The notes below the pieces were generated by a model, which saw only the letters and a list, made by a program, of their open reading frames with translations, searched no databases and had not been told where the DNA came from. From Candidatus Fermentithermobacillaceae bacterium (GTDB lineage Bacteria; Bacillota; Sulfobacillia; Fermentithermobacillales; Fermentithermobacillaceae), in assembly GCA_018052475.1 (NCBI GenBank), contig JAGPNG010000004.1:31426-95425 (forward strand): a DNA stretch of 64,000 bases, read 5' to 3'. The position numbers were made by a program, and so were the translations under genes. This document shows, piece after piece, positions 1 through 8,134 of the stretch (its first letter is position 1; each line of letters starts with the position of its first letter).

Positions 1-502
1 TCTCCTTCAGAAACGGTTTCAGGACATAGTTTACGATGAGCACAGATATTATGAGTTCGGGTAGAAGATATGTCCCGTTATACACCAGTGAGTACAGCCA
101 CACGTTCATGCCTTCATAGGCAAACGCTCCCCACCATACTACACCTGAAATGAAGTGACTGACAAACCTCGCCCCTACAGCGACAGCGGTCCCCAGGGCC
201 GGCCTATCTTGAAAGAGGCCCGCCAATCCCAATACGCCAAAGGCCAGAATATAGTCTAGGAGAACTTGGACCGGATGAACTATCACAGGCTCTGCGATCA
301 TCTGCAACAAACCATGGACTGTGCCGACAAGAAGTCCCGGACCTACCCCGTGCCTAAGAGCAAACACAATGATGGGAATCATGCTTCCCAGGGTTACAGA
401 ACCCCCATAGGCTCCGGTAGGTATCTTGACGAGGCTCAGAACAAAAGCCAAGGCAACCATCAAAGCCCCTTCAACAACTATCCTCACTCGCTCATTACCC
501 AT
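1..502 (-). CDS. thiT: Energy-coupled thiamine transporter ThiT (partial, C-terminus cut by window edge)
   Basis: S-component of an ECF-type importer that binds thiamine in the membrane and works with a shared energizing module encoded elsewhere. Reading the minus strand from the ATG at 502 gives 167 hydrophobic codons with no stop before the window edge, with ThiT-type features: a short N-terminus GNERVRIVVEGALMVALAF, an HPVQVLLDYILAF segment and an ARFVSHFISGVVWW segment, which correspond to the conserved thiamine-binding helices of the family. The family is about 180-200 residues, so little is missing. The ATG is preceded by GGAGGG. A TPP riboswitch lies directly upstream, which independently supports thiamine as substrate. 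The assignment is by family recognition; no search was run. Confidence 0.9.
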   Translation of the reverse strand, partial: MGNERVRIVVEGALMVALAFVLSLVKIPTGAYGGSVTLGSMIPIIVFALRHGVGPGLLVGTVHGLLQMIAEPVIVHPVQVLLDYILAFGVLGLAGLFQDRPALGTAVAVGARFVSHFISGVVWWGAFAYEGMNVWLYSLVYNGTYLLPELIISVLIVNYVLKPFLKE

Positions 503-510
503 AAAAAATA

Positions 511-531
511 CCCTCCGTTTCACCGGGGGGG
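511..531 (-). promoter_or_regulatory. Hairpin covering the thiT ribosome binding site
   Basis: On the minus strand CCCCCCG, a GTGAAA loop and CGGAGGG can pair (one mismatch), followed by TATTTTTTAT and then the thiT ATG. The 3' arm contains the GGAGGG Shine-Dalgarno sequence, so the stem can hide it; the T-run also makes it resemble an intrinsic terminator. A second small stem (GCCGC/GCGGC, 539-555) lies between it and the aptamer. This is a plausible expression platform for the riboswitch; the switching itself is inferred. Confidence 0.5.
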
Positions 532-570
532 CATTACAGCCGCTATTTCTGCGGCAAGTCTGACTCAGAT

Positions 571-656
571 TTCCCTACGCAGGCATTATCCTGGACAGGT
601 TCGATGGGTCAGGCGCTATTAGCCCTTTCTCAGCCGTTTATGAACAGCTCCCCGCT
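571..656 (-). ncRNA. TPP riboswitch (THI element) upstream of thiT
   Basis: The minus strand carries the diagnostic THI-box blocks in order: GGGGAGCTG, then CGGCTGAGAAAGGGC (with the invariant CTGAGA), then GACCCATCGAACCTG, then GGATAATGCCTGCGTAGGGA. These are the conserved helices and pyrimidine/pyrophosphate sensor loops of the thiamine pyrophosphate aptamer. It sits about 70 nt before the thiT start codon and would repress transport when TPP is abundant. Confidence 0.95.
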
Positions 657-754
657 TTGCTTCATTTATTGTATACGATTGCGGTGAATAATGAAAGCGT
701 GATAACGGTTCCGGTCTGGGGAACTTTGGCTCTATCCACATAATCTAAGTCGAA

Positions 755-785
755 TGAAGCAAAAAGAACCGTCCCCGCTGCTTCA
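755..785. repeat. Dispersed palindromic repeat (TGAAGC...GCTTCA), copy in thiT-nadE spacer
   Basis: A 31-bp copy of the repeat found all over the window: TGAAGC, A-rich stretch, GAACCGTCCCCG, CTGCTTCA. The outer arms are inverted (TGAAGCA/TGCTTCA). Here it lies between the divergent thiT leader and nadE and not at a gene end. Confidence 0.75.
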
Positions 786-808
786 GAAGAACGATATCTG
801 ACGCTCGG

Positions 809-817
809 TGATATAAT
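809..817 (+). promoter_or_regulatory. Extended -10 promoter immediately upstream of nadE
   Basis: TGATATAAT is a perfect extended -10 element (TG-n-TATAAT). It ends 7 bp before the ATG at 824, so transcription would be expected to begin at or next to the start codon. No convincing -35 element or Shine-Dalgarno sequence precedes the gene. This points to a leaderless mRNA. Confidence 0.5.
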
Positions 818-823
818 TGATAT

Positions 824-1729
824 ATGAAGATAAAGAATATTCTTGCTATAGAGGATGTTGATTTCTTGTGTCGTGAGATACAGGGTTCAATAGTTGATTG
901 TGTAGATGATCGTGGAAAGAACGGCTGTGCTTTGGGGATAAGCGGTGGTTTGGATTCGGCTGTGGTTGCGTATTTGGCTGCCCGGGCAGTAGGTGCAGAT
1001 AAAGTAAAAGGTCTGTTTATGCCAGAGCGCGATACCGATCCGCAAAGCTACCAAGACGCGAGGCTTGTGGCCCAAACACTGGATCTCGATTTTGAAGAGA
1101 TAGACATCACGCCTATCTTAAAGACTATCGGGATCTACGATCTGGAACCGTCGATTAGTTTCATACCTCGCTTCATTCAAAACTATTATGTGCTGTTGGA
1201 GTACAGCAAGTACACTACTAAGGACGAGTCCACGTTCTTGAAAACCCTCAAAGGCGGTGAGGACTTCGAGAATCTGCGGAGACATATCGGATATTTTAGG
1301 GCCAAACACCGGGTGCGCATGATAGTCACATATCTACACGCCGAGCTCAATAATGACTTGGTACTCGGATGTTGTAACAAGAGCGAGAAGATGATCGGTC
1401 TTTTCGTTCTCTATGGAGATAGTGCCTGTGACATGGAACCCATAGCAGGTCTTTACAAGACGCAAGTTATAGATCTCGCAGGATATCTCGGCGTACCTCG
1501 ACAGATAATCGATAAGGCACCTACTCCTGACTTGTTCCCGGGACTCAACGACGAAAAAACCATAATGATGCGTTACGGAAGGCTAGACCCTATACTCGTA
1601 GGTCTGGAAATGTCACTGACAGATGAAGAAATACGTTCAGAAACCGGATCTAGCCTCGAAGAGATAGATTATGTAAAGCGCCTCAGCAAACTTTCCGAGC
1701 CAATGCGAAATCCTCCTCGTACTGTGTAA
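824..1729 (+). CDS. nadE: NAD synthetase (ammonia-dependent type)
   Basis: Final step of NAD biosynthesis: ATP-dependent amidation of nicotinic acid adenine dinucleotide. The 301-residue protein has the PP-loop ATP-binding motif SGGLDSA near residue 41, and the later segments CCNKSEKMIGLF, YGDSACDMEPIAGLYKTQV and LFPGLNDEKT that line the deamido-NAD site. There is no N-terminal glutaminase domain, so ammonia is the expected nitrogen donor. The family is usually 250-290 residues; a lysine-rich insertion around residues 130-165 accounts for the extra length. No Shine-Dalgarno sequence is visible and a -10 element abuts the start, suggesting leaderless translation. Monocistronic, ending in an intrinsic terminator. 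Confidence 0.9.
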   Translation: MKIKNILAIEDVDFLCREIQGSIVDCVDDRGKNGCALGISGGLDSAVVAYLAARAVGADKVKGLFMPERDTDPQSYQDARLVAQTLDLDFEEIDITPILKTIGIYDLEPSISFIPRFIQNYYVLLEYSKYTTKDESTFLKTLKGGEDFENLRRHIGYFRAKHRVRMIVTYLHAELNNDLVLGCCNKSEKMIGLFVLYGDSACDMEPIAGLYKTQVIDLAGYLGVPRQIIDKAPTPDLFPGLNDEKTIMMRYGRLDPILVGLEMSLTDEEIRSETGSSLEEIDYVKRLSKLSEPMRNPPRTV

Positions 1730-1771
1730 CATCCGGCGTACAAGTAAACGGCTGAAAATGACCCATAGATC

Positions 1772-1799
1772 AGAAAAGGGCCCATCGGCCCTTTTTTCT
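1772..1799 (+). terminator. Intrinsic terminator after nadE
   Basis: AGAAAAGGGCC, a CATC loop, GGCCCTTTTTTCT: a perfect GC stem flanked by A and T runs, 43 bp after the nadE stop. The A-run on the other side means it could also serve the converging minus strand. Confidence 0.85.
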
Positions 1800-2153
1800 G
1801 AGTTAGCTGCGGTAATGTGCTGCGTCCCTGTGTGCTGCTTTCCTATCTGCAAATCCTAGTTCTTCTTGTGTTTTGACTCTTGCTCCATTTTCTGTTGCTT
1901 TTGTGCTACGTTTCTCGCTGCATTCCTAGTAAAGTCTTTGCCATGTTCTTGCTGCGACTGTGCTATGTCACCTGCTGTGTATTCTTCTACAGTTTTTTCT
2001 TCATCTGTGCTTCGTATATGCTCTATATGCTAGTGCGTAATCTCCTGTGTTGTAAGCTTCTTATGTTGCTATGTCCTTTAGATACCGCAACCAGCCTGCT
2101 ATGAGATCGTAGGGAACGTTCTTAGTCGACTCCTCGATACTCATAACAGAAAT
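1800..2153. other. Gene-poor stretch between nadE and gdhA; possible decayed gene
   Basis: Pyrimidine-rich on the plus strand with no credible start and ribosome binding site. On the minus strand a hydrophilic reading frame of roughly 58 codons (about 1880-2055, containing EEYTAGDIAQSQQEHGK) has a protein-like composition but no start codon and a stop just upstream, so it may be the tail of a decayed gene. The plus-strand frame at 1880-2104 is a Cys/Leu/Phe-rich artefact. Confidence 0.3.
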
Positions 2154-3416
2154 CTATAGGAAAATCCCTCTGAGTTTCTGAGTTGCAATCAAGCGCTGAA
2201 GCGCTACGATGTAAGCAGCCATTCTCATAGGAATCTTCTTGTCATGAGCTACTGAGTATACATCTTCAAATGCCTTGACCATTATCTTTTCGAGATTACC
2301 GTTTACGGTCTCGAGGTCCCACGCAAGGTGCTGAAGGTTCTGGACCCACTCAAAATATGACACGGTTACTCCGCCTGCGTTGGTAAGGATATCGGGACAT
2401 ACTACGATATTTCTTTGCTCGAGTACCTTGTCTCCTTCGAAAGTAGTTGGTCCATTGGCGCCTTCTACGACTACCTTTGCTTGGACCTCTTTCGCAACTT
2501 CTCCTGTGATCTGATTCTCAAGAGCAGCCAAGACCAAGAAATCAACTTTCGATGTAAGGATACCGTGGTTGTCGGTAGTCCTGATACCGTCTTGCTTGTA
2601 CCCTTCTATGATATGTTTCGGGTGCTTAGCGACATAATCAAGAAGCGCTGGGATATTCAAACCATCTTCGCAATAAAGGCCACCTGATACGTCGCTTACG
2701 GCTACAACCTTCGTTCCTGCTTCGTAAAGGTACCTGGCAGCGTTGCTTCCGACATTTCCAAACCCTTGTACTGCCGCAGTCGATTTCGATAGATCCATGC
2801 CCAGCTTGTTCGCTAGTTCTCTAGTTGTAATGAACACTCCAAGTCCCGTAGCCTCTTTTCGGCCAATGGAACCGCCAGCCTCTACAGGCTTGCTTGTCAC
2901 TACTGCCGGGGAGTAGACGCCTTTGAGCGTGCTATAGGTGTCCATAATCCAGCACATCATCTGCTGTGTGGTGTTTACGTCTGTTGCCGGAATGTCTTTT
3001 TCGGGTCCGATAAAATCTGCGATTTTTGCTGTGTATGCTCTAGTTATGCGTTCAATTTCGCCCTGAGAAAGATTAGCAGGATCTACAGTAACTCCACCCT
3101 TGGCGCCGCCGTATGGGATATCCACTACAGCGCACTTGAAGGTCATCCATGCTGCCAGAGCTCTTACTTCATCCATATCTACGTCGGGATGAAAGCGAAT
3201 TCCGCCTTTTGCAGGTCCTCTGACAGTGTTGTGCTGAACACGATAGCCGGTAAATACTCGAACACTGCCATCATCCATTTTAACGGGAAAATTGACTGTT
3301 AGTTCTCTTTCTGGGTAGCGAAGTGTAATGTAGTCGTTCTTGTCAAACCCCGCTATCTCGGCAGCCGCATCCAATTGTTCGAGCATGGTTTGGAACGGAT
3401 TAGTCTTTTCAGCCAT
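2154..3416 (-). CDS. gdhA: Glutamate dehydrogenase (Glu/Leu/Phe/Val dehydrogenase family)
   Basis: Reversible oxidative deamination of glutamate to 2-oxoglutarate and ammonia. The 420 residues match the hexameric GDH-1/RocG size class. Visible landmarks are GPAKGGIRFHPDV (substrate-binding lysine), KCAVVDIPYGGAKGGV with the catalytic lysine, DIPATDVNT, the dinucleotide-fold GFGNVGSNAA, and GANGPTT near the C-terminus. ATG start is preceded by AAGGGTGATGAC. It stands alone; cofactor choice cannot be read safely. In an amino-acid fermenter it would act catabolically, but that is inference. Confidence 0.93.
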   Translation of the reverse strand: MAEKTNPFQTMLEQLDAAAEIAGFDKNDYITLRYPERELTVNFPVKMDDGSVRVFTGYRVQHNTVRGPAKGGIRFHPDVDMDEVRALAAWMTFKCAVVDIPYGGAKGGVTVDPANLSQGEIERITRAYTAKIADFIGPEKDIPATDVNTTQQMMCWIMDTYSTLKGVYSPAVVTSKPVEAGGSIGRKEATGLGVFITTRELANKLGMDLSKSTAAVQGFGNVGSNAARYLYEAGTKVVAVSDVSGGLYCEDGLNIPALLDYVAKHPKHIIEGYKQDGIRTTDNHGILTSKVDFLVLAALENQITGEVAKEVQAKVVVEGANGPTTFEGDKVLEQRNIVVCPDILTNAGGVTVSYFEWVQNLQHLAWDLETVNGNLEKIMVKAFEDVYSVAHDKKIPMRMAAYIVALQRLIATQKLRGIFL

Positions 3417-3601
3417 GTCATCACCCTTCTTGCTTGATCATTGGTAATTACTGAGCCCTACTGCATATTATGGGCCAGAACTGGTTCGGTCCATCGGTCG
3501 ATTGTTATATTTGTCACCAATAGACCACCAAGTTACACTATACAATTTGAGCGTCAATTAAGCAACCCTAATTTCACCAAAAATTACGGATTCGAAAGAT
3601 C

Positions 3602-3633
3602 AAAAAAGGGCGCTTTCCAAAGAAGAAGCGCCC
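3602..3633 (-). terminator. Intrinsic terminator after the glutaredoxin gene
   Basis: On the minus strand GGGCGCTT, an 10-nt loop, AAGCGCCC and then TTTTTT. It lies 34 bp beyond the glutaredoxin stop codon and upstream of gdhA, separating the two. Confidence 0.8.
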
Positions 3634-3666
3634 CCTTTCTCAATTTCAAATCTCGAGGCCAAATGT

Positions 3667-3906
3667 TTACAGGCCCAGAAGCTGGTCTATTCTCCTTTTG
3701 TCAAATCCTACAACAGGATTGCCGTCTATCACTATGACCGGTACGCCCATCTGCTTGGTTAGCTCGACCATCTCTTTGGCGGCTTTGACGTCAACAGACA
3801 CATCTTTTTCTTCAAAGTCAACCCCTGCTTGCTTCAAGTATTGCTTTGCCCTGGTGCACCATGGGCAAGTAGGAGTTGAGTATACTATGACTTTTCTATC
3901 AGCCAT
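3667..3906 (-). CDS. Glutaredoxin family protein (NrdH/YruB-like)
   Basis: Small thiol-disulfide oxidoreductase of 79 residues. The redox motif CPWC is at residues 14-17, right after the first beta strand, and the cis-proline segment GVPVIVID and GFDKRRIDQLLGL close the fold. The CPWC motif and lack of further domains place it with one-domain glutaredoxin-like proteins that are reduced by a thioredoxin reductase or a coenzyme-A type thiol. ATG is preceded by TGAGGTGAAG. Its partner is unknown; neighbours give no hint. Confidence 0.85.
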   Translation of the reverse strand: MADRKVIVYSTPTCPWCTRAKQYLKQAGVDFEEKDVSVDVKAAKEMVELTKQMGVPVIVIDGNPVVGFDKRRIDQLLGL

Positions 3907-4134
3907 GATTCTTCACCTCATCTCGCGTTCATAGTCCGAATGGCCTTCGTAAGACAAGACTCATTGGGACCTGTCTATATGGTGCATGAAAGCGTTGGAT
4001 ATTTCAAGATTGCGTGACAAATTTACACGATTGACCGCAAAGAGGTTTTTAATTGGCCTTTTATGCCCGTATGTTACAATTATCTCAACCTGCACGTATG
4101 TCTATCAGGATATATGCACGTTAGGAGGGATATT

Positions 4135-4623
4135 ATGTCACTTAAGTTTGAAGTTGTTGGCATAAAGAAGCCAAAGGACCTCAACATGATTCTAGGCCAG
4201 TGTCATTTCATAAAGTCAGTAGAAGACCTTCACGAAGCCATCGTAAACGCCGGCGGCGGTATCAGATTCGGAATAGCCTTCCTTGAAGCAAGCGGTCCGT
4301 GTTTGGTTCGCACTACAGGTAACGATCCTGAACTGGTGCGACTTGCCGGTGAAAACGCTCTCCTTTTGGGAACGGGGCACGCGTTTATAGTGTTTATGAA
4401 AGACGGCTTCCCCATAAATGTGCTAAACAACATCAAAATGCTCCCTGAGGTCGTCAACATATTTTGCGCCACAGCAAACGACGTAGAAGTGGTCGTTGCT
4501 GAAACAGACCAGGGCCGGGGGATTATGGGCGTCATAGATGGCGAATTACCAAAAGGAATAGAGGGTCCGGAAGACGTAGAAAAGAGACATTCCTTCTTAA
4601 GAAAGATCGGTTACAAATTGTAA
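4135..4623 (+). CDS. Adenosine-specific kinase family protein (PF04008)
   Basis: A 162-residue protein of the family named after an archaeal adenosine-specific kinase; the physiological role in bacteria is not settled. Recognisable segments are the N-terminal [46 protein letters not shown] and a C-terminal [12 protein letters not shown]. The start at 4135 is preferred over an in-frame ATG at 4063 because TAGGAGGGATATT sits directly in front of it and the product then matches the family length. Monocistronic. Confidence 0.75.
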   Translation: MSLKFEVVGIKKPKDLNMILGQCHFIKSVEDLHEAIVNAGGGIRFGIAFLEASGPCLVRTTGNDPELVRLAGENALLLGTGHAFIVFMKDGFPINVLNNIKMLPEVVNIFCATANDVEVVVAETDQGRGIMGVIDGELPKGIEGPEDVEKRHSFLRKIGYKL

Positions 4624-4632
4624 GTAACAAAT

Positions 4633-4695
4633 GGGGGAGCGGTTCTCACTCTCCTTTTGGTTAGAAAAGGAACATGAGAACCGACCCCCTGCTTC
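4633..4695. repeat. Long hairpin variant of the dispersed repeat
   Basis: GGGGGAGCGGTTCTCA and TGAGAACCGACCCCC form inverted arms around a 26-bp spacer that itself has short complementary tracts (CTCCTTTT/AAAAGGAA), ending in CTGCTTCA. The GGTTCT...AGAACCG core resembles the ACCGTCCCC core of the other copies. It lies between the convergent kinase gene and the rarA-hbd fusion and may terminate both transcripts. Confidence 0.55.
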
Positions 4696-4700
4696 AGACA

Positions 4701-5546
4701 TCAATACTTGTAAAATCCTTGCCCGGTTTTGCGACCCAATTGGCCTTTATCGATCATTTCCTTTAGAAGCGGGCATGGTTTGTATTTGTGTTCATCCAGC
4801 TCAGCAGCAAGCGTTTCCATTATAGCGTAGAGCACGTCTATGCCTATTAGGTCCGAGAGAGCCAATGGGCCGATTGGGTGATTCGCCCCCAATTTCATCG
4901 CAGTGTCTATATCCTCTTTACTAGCTATCCCTTCCATGAGTAGATAAGCAGCTTCGTTTAGCATAGGGCACAAGAGTCGGTTTACGATGAATCCGGGCGA
5001 TTCCCGAACTATGACTGGCGTCTTCCCAAGTTCATCACACAAGGCTTTGGCTTTTTCTACGGTCTCTAAAGCAGTGTTTTCGCCTTTTACTATTTCAACA
5101 AGTTTCATTACAGGCACAGGATTGAAAAAGTGAATCCCCAGGAACCTACCGGGCTCTTCACATGCTTTCGACATCTCGGTTATGCTCAAAGAAGAAGTGT
5201 TCGAGCCTATAAGAGCATCTTTTGAAACAACGTGCGAAACTTTTTTGAATACTTCCTTTTTTGCATCCATTTTCTCGGTTATCGCTTCTATGACTACATC
5301 TGCGCCCGAGAGCTCCTTGTAATCAGCCGAGCAGCTAAGCCTAGAGATCATATCTTCCTTTGCCTCAGGCGTTATTCTACCCTTGTCTACTCCTTTGTTA
5401 AGGCTTTTCTCAATCCTCTCATAGCCTTTACGGGCCAGATCCTCTGTAGCGTCAATGAGAACCACTTCATACCCTGCTACCAACGCTGTTTCAGCGATGC
5501 CACAACCCATTGTGCCGGCACCTATTACTCCCATCTTCTTGCCCAT
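4701..5546 (-). CDS. hbd: 3-hydroxybutyryl-CoA dehydrogenase, probable independent product from an internal start
   Basis: The ATG at 5546 inside the fusion frame is preceded by AAAGGAGGTACCGAGT, a textbook ribosome binding site, and gives a 281-residue protein, the normal length of Hbd. It catalyses NAD(P)-dependent interconversion of acetoacetyl-CoA and 3-hydroxybutyryl-CoA in butyrate or butanol type fermentation. Domains: N-terminal Rossmann fold (residues 1-185, [17 protein letters not shown], catalytic HFFNPVP) and C-terminal helical dimerisation domain ([36 protein letters not shown]). No thiolase, crotonase or acyl-CoA dehydrogenase gene lies next to it in the window. Confidence 0.8.
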   Translation of the reverse strand: MGKKMGVIGAGTMGCGIAETALVAGYEVVLIDATEDLARKGYERIEKSLNKGVDKGRITPEAKEDMISRLSCSADYKELSGADVVIEAITEKMDAKKEVFKKVSHVVSKDALIGSNTSSLSITEMSKACEEPGRFLGIHFFNPVPVMKLVEIVKGENTALETVEKAKALCDELGKTPVIVRESPGFIVNRLLCPMLNEAAYLLMEGIASKEDIDTAMKLGANHPIGPLALSDLIGIDVLYAIMETLAAELDEHKYKPCPLLKEMIDKGQLGRKTGQGFYKY

Positions 5547-7004
5547 ACTCGGTACCTCCTTTAGTTTCTTCGCGAAAAAGTCAGTCTCTGCTGGCTCGAA
5601 ATACTTCACTCCTACCAGTTCATCCGGTAAATATTGTTGTTCCACATAGTGACCGGGATAATCGTGAGGGTACAGATATCCGTCCCCGTGGCCCAGCGCT
5701 TCGGCCCCATAGTAGCCGGTTCCGCGGAGAGGCAACGGCACTGCATATGGAGGTTTATCGCGCACATCGGCCAAAGCCCTTTCTATCGCGAGATACGCAG
5801 AATTCGACTTAGGGGCAAGGCATACGTACACTGTAGCCTCTGCTAGAGGAATTCTCACCTCAGGCATACCGAGATGTTCAGACGCTCTATACGCAGATTC
5901 CGCGATAACGAGAGCCATAGGATCGGCCAAACCTACATCCTCGGCAGCACATATAACCAAACGTCTGGCCACATACCTAGGGTCTTCACCTGCTTCTAGC
6001 ATCCTAGCCAACCAGTAGACAGCAGCGTCGGGATCGCTTCCTCTCATACTCTTTATGTATGCCGAGATTATGTCATAATGCTGGTCTCCGGTCTTATCGT
6101 AGATAAGCGTAGGACTTTGAGTTACATCCAGAGTTTTTCTAAGCGTGAGAACTCTCTTTCCGCCCGAAGTTTCGCTGATGTTCCATACCGCTTCCAAAAC
6201 ATTGAGAGCAACCCTGGCATCACCTTTGCAGTAGCGAACTATGTGATCGATTACTCCACTTTCAATCTTAAGATAGTCACTCTCGATTCCTTCTTTGGTA
6301 ATCTCCAGCTCGGTCTCAGCTCCGGCTTCCTGGGAAGAATCGCCTGCGAGAAGCCCTCGTTTTCGATCCGTTATCGCCCTTACAAGCAGAGTCTCTATGT
6401 GAGATGGCAGTAAAGGTTCGAACCTAAAAACTCGCATCCTGGATAGAAGCGGTGAATTCACAGAGAAATAGGGATTTTCGGTAGTAGCACCTATGAGTAT
6501 GATGGTCCCATTTTCTACGTGAGGCAAAAGGGCATCCTGCTGCGCTTTGGTGAAGCGGTGTATTTCATCCAAAAACAAAATGGTCCTTCTGCCCATTTTT
6601 CGAGATTCTTTGGCAAAAGCTACTACGTCGCGTACTTCTCGGACCCCCGAAGTCACTGCAGATAGTTCTTTGAAATATGACCGGGTTTGGGAGGCGATCA
6701 ATCTAGCCAGAGCGGTCTTCCCAGTGCCCGGGGGTCCCCAGAACAGCATAGATGAAATCCTGTCTTCTTCAATCATCCTGCGGAGCGGCTTTCCGAAACC
6801 CATCAGTTCCTCTTGTCCAAGAAACTCATCAAAACTTCTGGGCGTCATCCTAAGAGCCAAAGGAGCTCCTTCGGGAACAAAACCGAATTCATCCATGGGC
6901 CTGATTTCGCTATCCGCATCTTTTTCGGATTGCGAGGTCACACCCGGGTCTTTTCTTATCTCCTTTTTGGAGTCCTCATCGCCCCACAGGCCTTTTTGCT
7001 TCAT
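4701..7004 (-). CDS. In-frame fusion: RarA/MgsA AAA+ ATPase with 3-hydroxybutyryl-CoA dehydrogenase
   Basis: One uninterrupted frame of 767 codons. Residues 1 to about 485 are RarA (MgsA), a clamp-loader-like AAA+ ATPase acting at stalled replication forks: [18 protein letters not shown], Walker [11 protein letters not shown], Walker [11 protein letters not shown], sensor [18 protein letters not shown], the [20 protein letters not shown] block and the C-terminal ERALADVR...PVPLR-like region. Residues from about 486 are a complete Hbd: [11 protein letters not shown]ossmann motif, HFFNPVP with the catalytic histidine, [21 protein letters not shown]. The two activities are unrelated. The linker encodes an in-frame Shine-Dalgarno sequence (see 5544-5560), so this looks like loss of the rarA stop codon, not a designed fusion. 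The ATG overlaps the ltaE stop (ATGA). An assembly error that removed a stop cannot be excluded. Confidence 0.85.
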   Translation of the reverse strand: MKQKGLWGDEDSKKEIRKDPGVTSQSEKDADSEIRPMDEFGFVPEGAPLALRMTPRSFDEFLGQEELMGFGKPLRRMIEEDRISSMLFWGPPGTGKTALARLIASQTRSYFKELSAVTSGVREVRDVVAFAKESRKMGRRTILFLDEIHRFTKAQQDALLPHVENGTIILIGATTENPYFSVNSPLLSRMRVFRFEPLLPSHIETLLVRAITDRKRGLLAGDSSQEAGAETELEITKEGIESDYLKIESGVIDHIVRYCKGDARVALNVLEAVWNISETSGGKRVLTLRKTLDVTQSPTLIYDKTGDQHYDIISAYIKSMRGSDPDAAVYWLARMLEAGEDPRYVARRLVICAAEDVGLADPMALVIAESAYRASEHLGMPEVRIPLAEATVYVCLAPKSNSAYLAIERALADVRDKPPYAVPLPLRGTGYYGAEALGHGDGYLYPHDYPGHYVEQQYLPDELVGVKYFEPAETDFFAKKLKEVPSMGKKMGVIGAGTMGCGIAETALVAGYEVVLIDATEDLARKGYERIEKSLNKGVDKGRITPEAKEDMISRLSCSADYKELSGADVVIEAITEKMDAKKEVFKKVSHVVSKDALIGSNTSSLSITEMSKACEEPGRFLGIHFFNPVPVMKLVEIVKGENTALETVEKAKALCDELGKTPVIVRESPGFIVNRLLCPMLNEAAYLLMEGIASKEDIDTAMKLGANHPIGPLALSDLIGIDVLYAIMETLAAELDEHKYKPCPLLKEMIDKGQLGRKTGQGFYKY
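5544..5560 (-). promoter_or_regulatory. Internal Shine-Dalgarno and start codon within the rarA-hbd frame
   Basis: AGGAGGT at 5554-5560 lies 7 nt before the ATG at 5546 on the minus strand. In the long frame the same bases encode Lys-Glu-Val-Pro-Ser. A conserved ribosome binding site at the domain junction is the main evidence that hbd is, or was until recently, a separate gene. Confidence 0.8.
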
Positions 7005-8041
7005 TTCTTGATAGCAGCCCTTATCCTCGATACTGCCTCATCTATGTCTTGAGAATTCACATCGTGATGGGTCACCATCCTTACCGTATATGGCAAAGAT
7101 GCGTTAGCCAATATTCCTATTGACTTGAGAAAAGAGGAAAATTCATATTCATCCATACCTGTACCCTTGGTCCCTACCGCTACCATATTGCTCTGCACGC
7201 TGGCCATGTCGATGTAAAGACCAGGTATTTCGGAAAGTCCTAAAGCGAGCCGCTTGGCATTTTCGTGATCCTCTCCCAGACGATGGACCATCTTCTCTAG
7301 AGCGATTATTCCGGCAGCAGCCAAGATCCCCGCTTGACGCATGCCTCCGCCGAGTAGCTTCCTAGCCTTTCTAACTCGATCGATGAAATCCTTGGGCCCT
7401 GCTACCAAAGAACCCACAGGAGCGCACAGTCCCTTAGACAAGCAGAATTGCACCGAGTCGGCGTATTGAGTAATCTCTTTTACATCTACACCTAAGGTCG
7501 TAGCAGCATTGAAAACCCGTGCTCCGTCAAGATGAACTGAGATGCCTTGACTCTTTGCCAACTCGTAAATAGCCTTCATGTTTTCTAGAGGCACCACACA
7601 TCCCCCGGACCTGTTGTGAGTATTCTCTAGACAAATCAAGGTAGTCTTCGGGAAATGAATATTAGGCACCCTTATGGCTGCTTTTACATCGTCAGGATCC
7701 ATTGCGCCATAGCGCCCTGTTACGGGCTTCACCTGCACTTGAGAAAGAACCGCGGGCCCGGCTACCTCATACATATAGATATGAGCGGAAGACTCCAAAA
7801 TAATCTCGTCTCCCCTATGCGTCCAGGCCATAATCGAAGTCTGATTCCCCATTGTTCCTGTAGGTACGAATACTGCTGCCTCTTTTCCTACCATATGAGC
7901 CCCAAGCGCCTCAAGACGGTTCACAGTAGGATCCTCACCATATACGTCGTCGCCTACCTCGGCGTTGGCCATCGCCTCTCTCATCTCCGGGGTTGGTTTT
8001 GTTACCGTGTCCGACCGCAAATCTATGATTTTTTCTGCCAA
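7001..8041 (-). CDS. ltaE: Low-specificity L-threonine aldolase
   Basis: PLP enzyme splitting (allo-)threonine into glycine and acetaldehyde. 346 residues with the family pattern [17 protein letters not shown] at the N-terminus, a histidine-rich active site region ([11 protein letters not shown]), [10 protein letters not shown] for the PLP-binding aspartate/arginine, and [16 protein letters not shown] with the Schiff-base lysine. Translation starts at a TTG with GGGGGGACC upstream. Its stop codon overlaps the rarA start, so the pair is translationally coupled, probably without functional link. Confidence 0.9.
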   Translation of the reverse strand: MAEKIIDLRSDTVTKPTPEMREAMANAEVGDDVYGEDPTVNRLEALGAHMVGKEAAVFVPTGTMGNQTSIMAWTHRGDEIILESSAHIYMYEVAGPAVLSQVQVKPVTGRYGAMDPDDVKAAIRVPNIHFPKTTLICLENTHNRSGGCVVPLENMKAIYELAKSQGISVHLDGARVFNAATTLGVDVKEITQYADSVQFCLSKGLCAPVGSLVAGPKDFIDRVRKARKLLGGGMRQAGILAAAGIIALEKMVHRLGEDHENAKRLALGLSEIPGLYIDMASVQSNMVAVGTKGTGMDEYEFSSFLKSIGILANASLPYTVRMVTHHDVNSQDIDEAVSRIRAAIKK

Positions 8042-8134
8042 TTAAGGTCCCCCCAACGAAATGTAGATTTTCCATACAACTTGCATGTAGCCCAAATCAC
8101 CTGTACGCAAAAACTCACTTTCTTGCAAATGCTC

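Noticed and set aside
1880..2104. Plus-strand 74-codon hydrophobic, Cys-rich frame
   Set aside because: No ribosome binding site, extreme Cys/Leu/Phe composition from a pyrimidine-rich tract, nothing conserved-looking.
4063..4134. Longer start for the adenosine-specific kinase family gene
   Set aside because: The ATG at 4135 has TAGGAGGG directly upstream and matches family length; the extension is Cys/Tyr-rich and unlikely.
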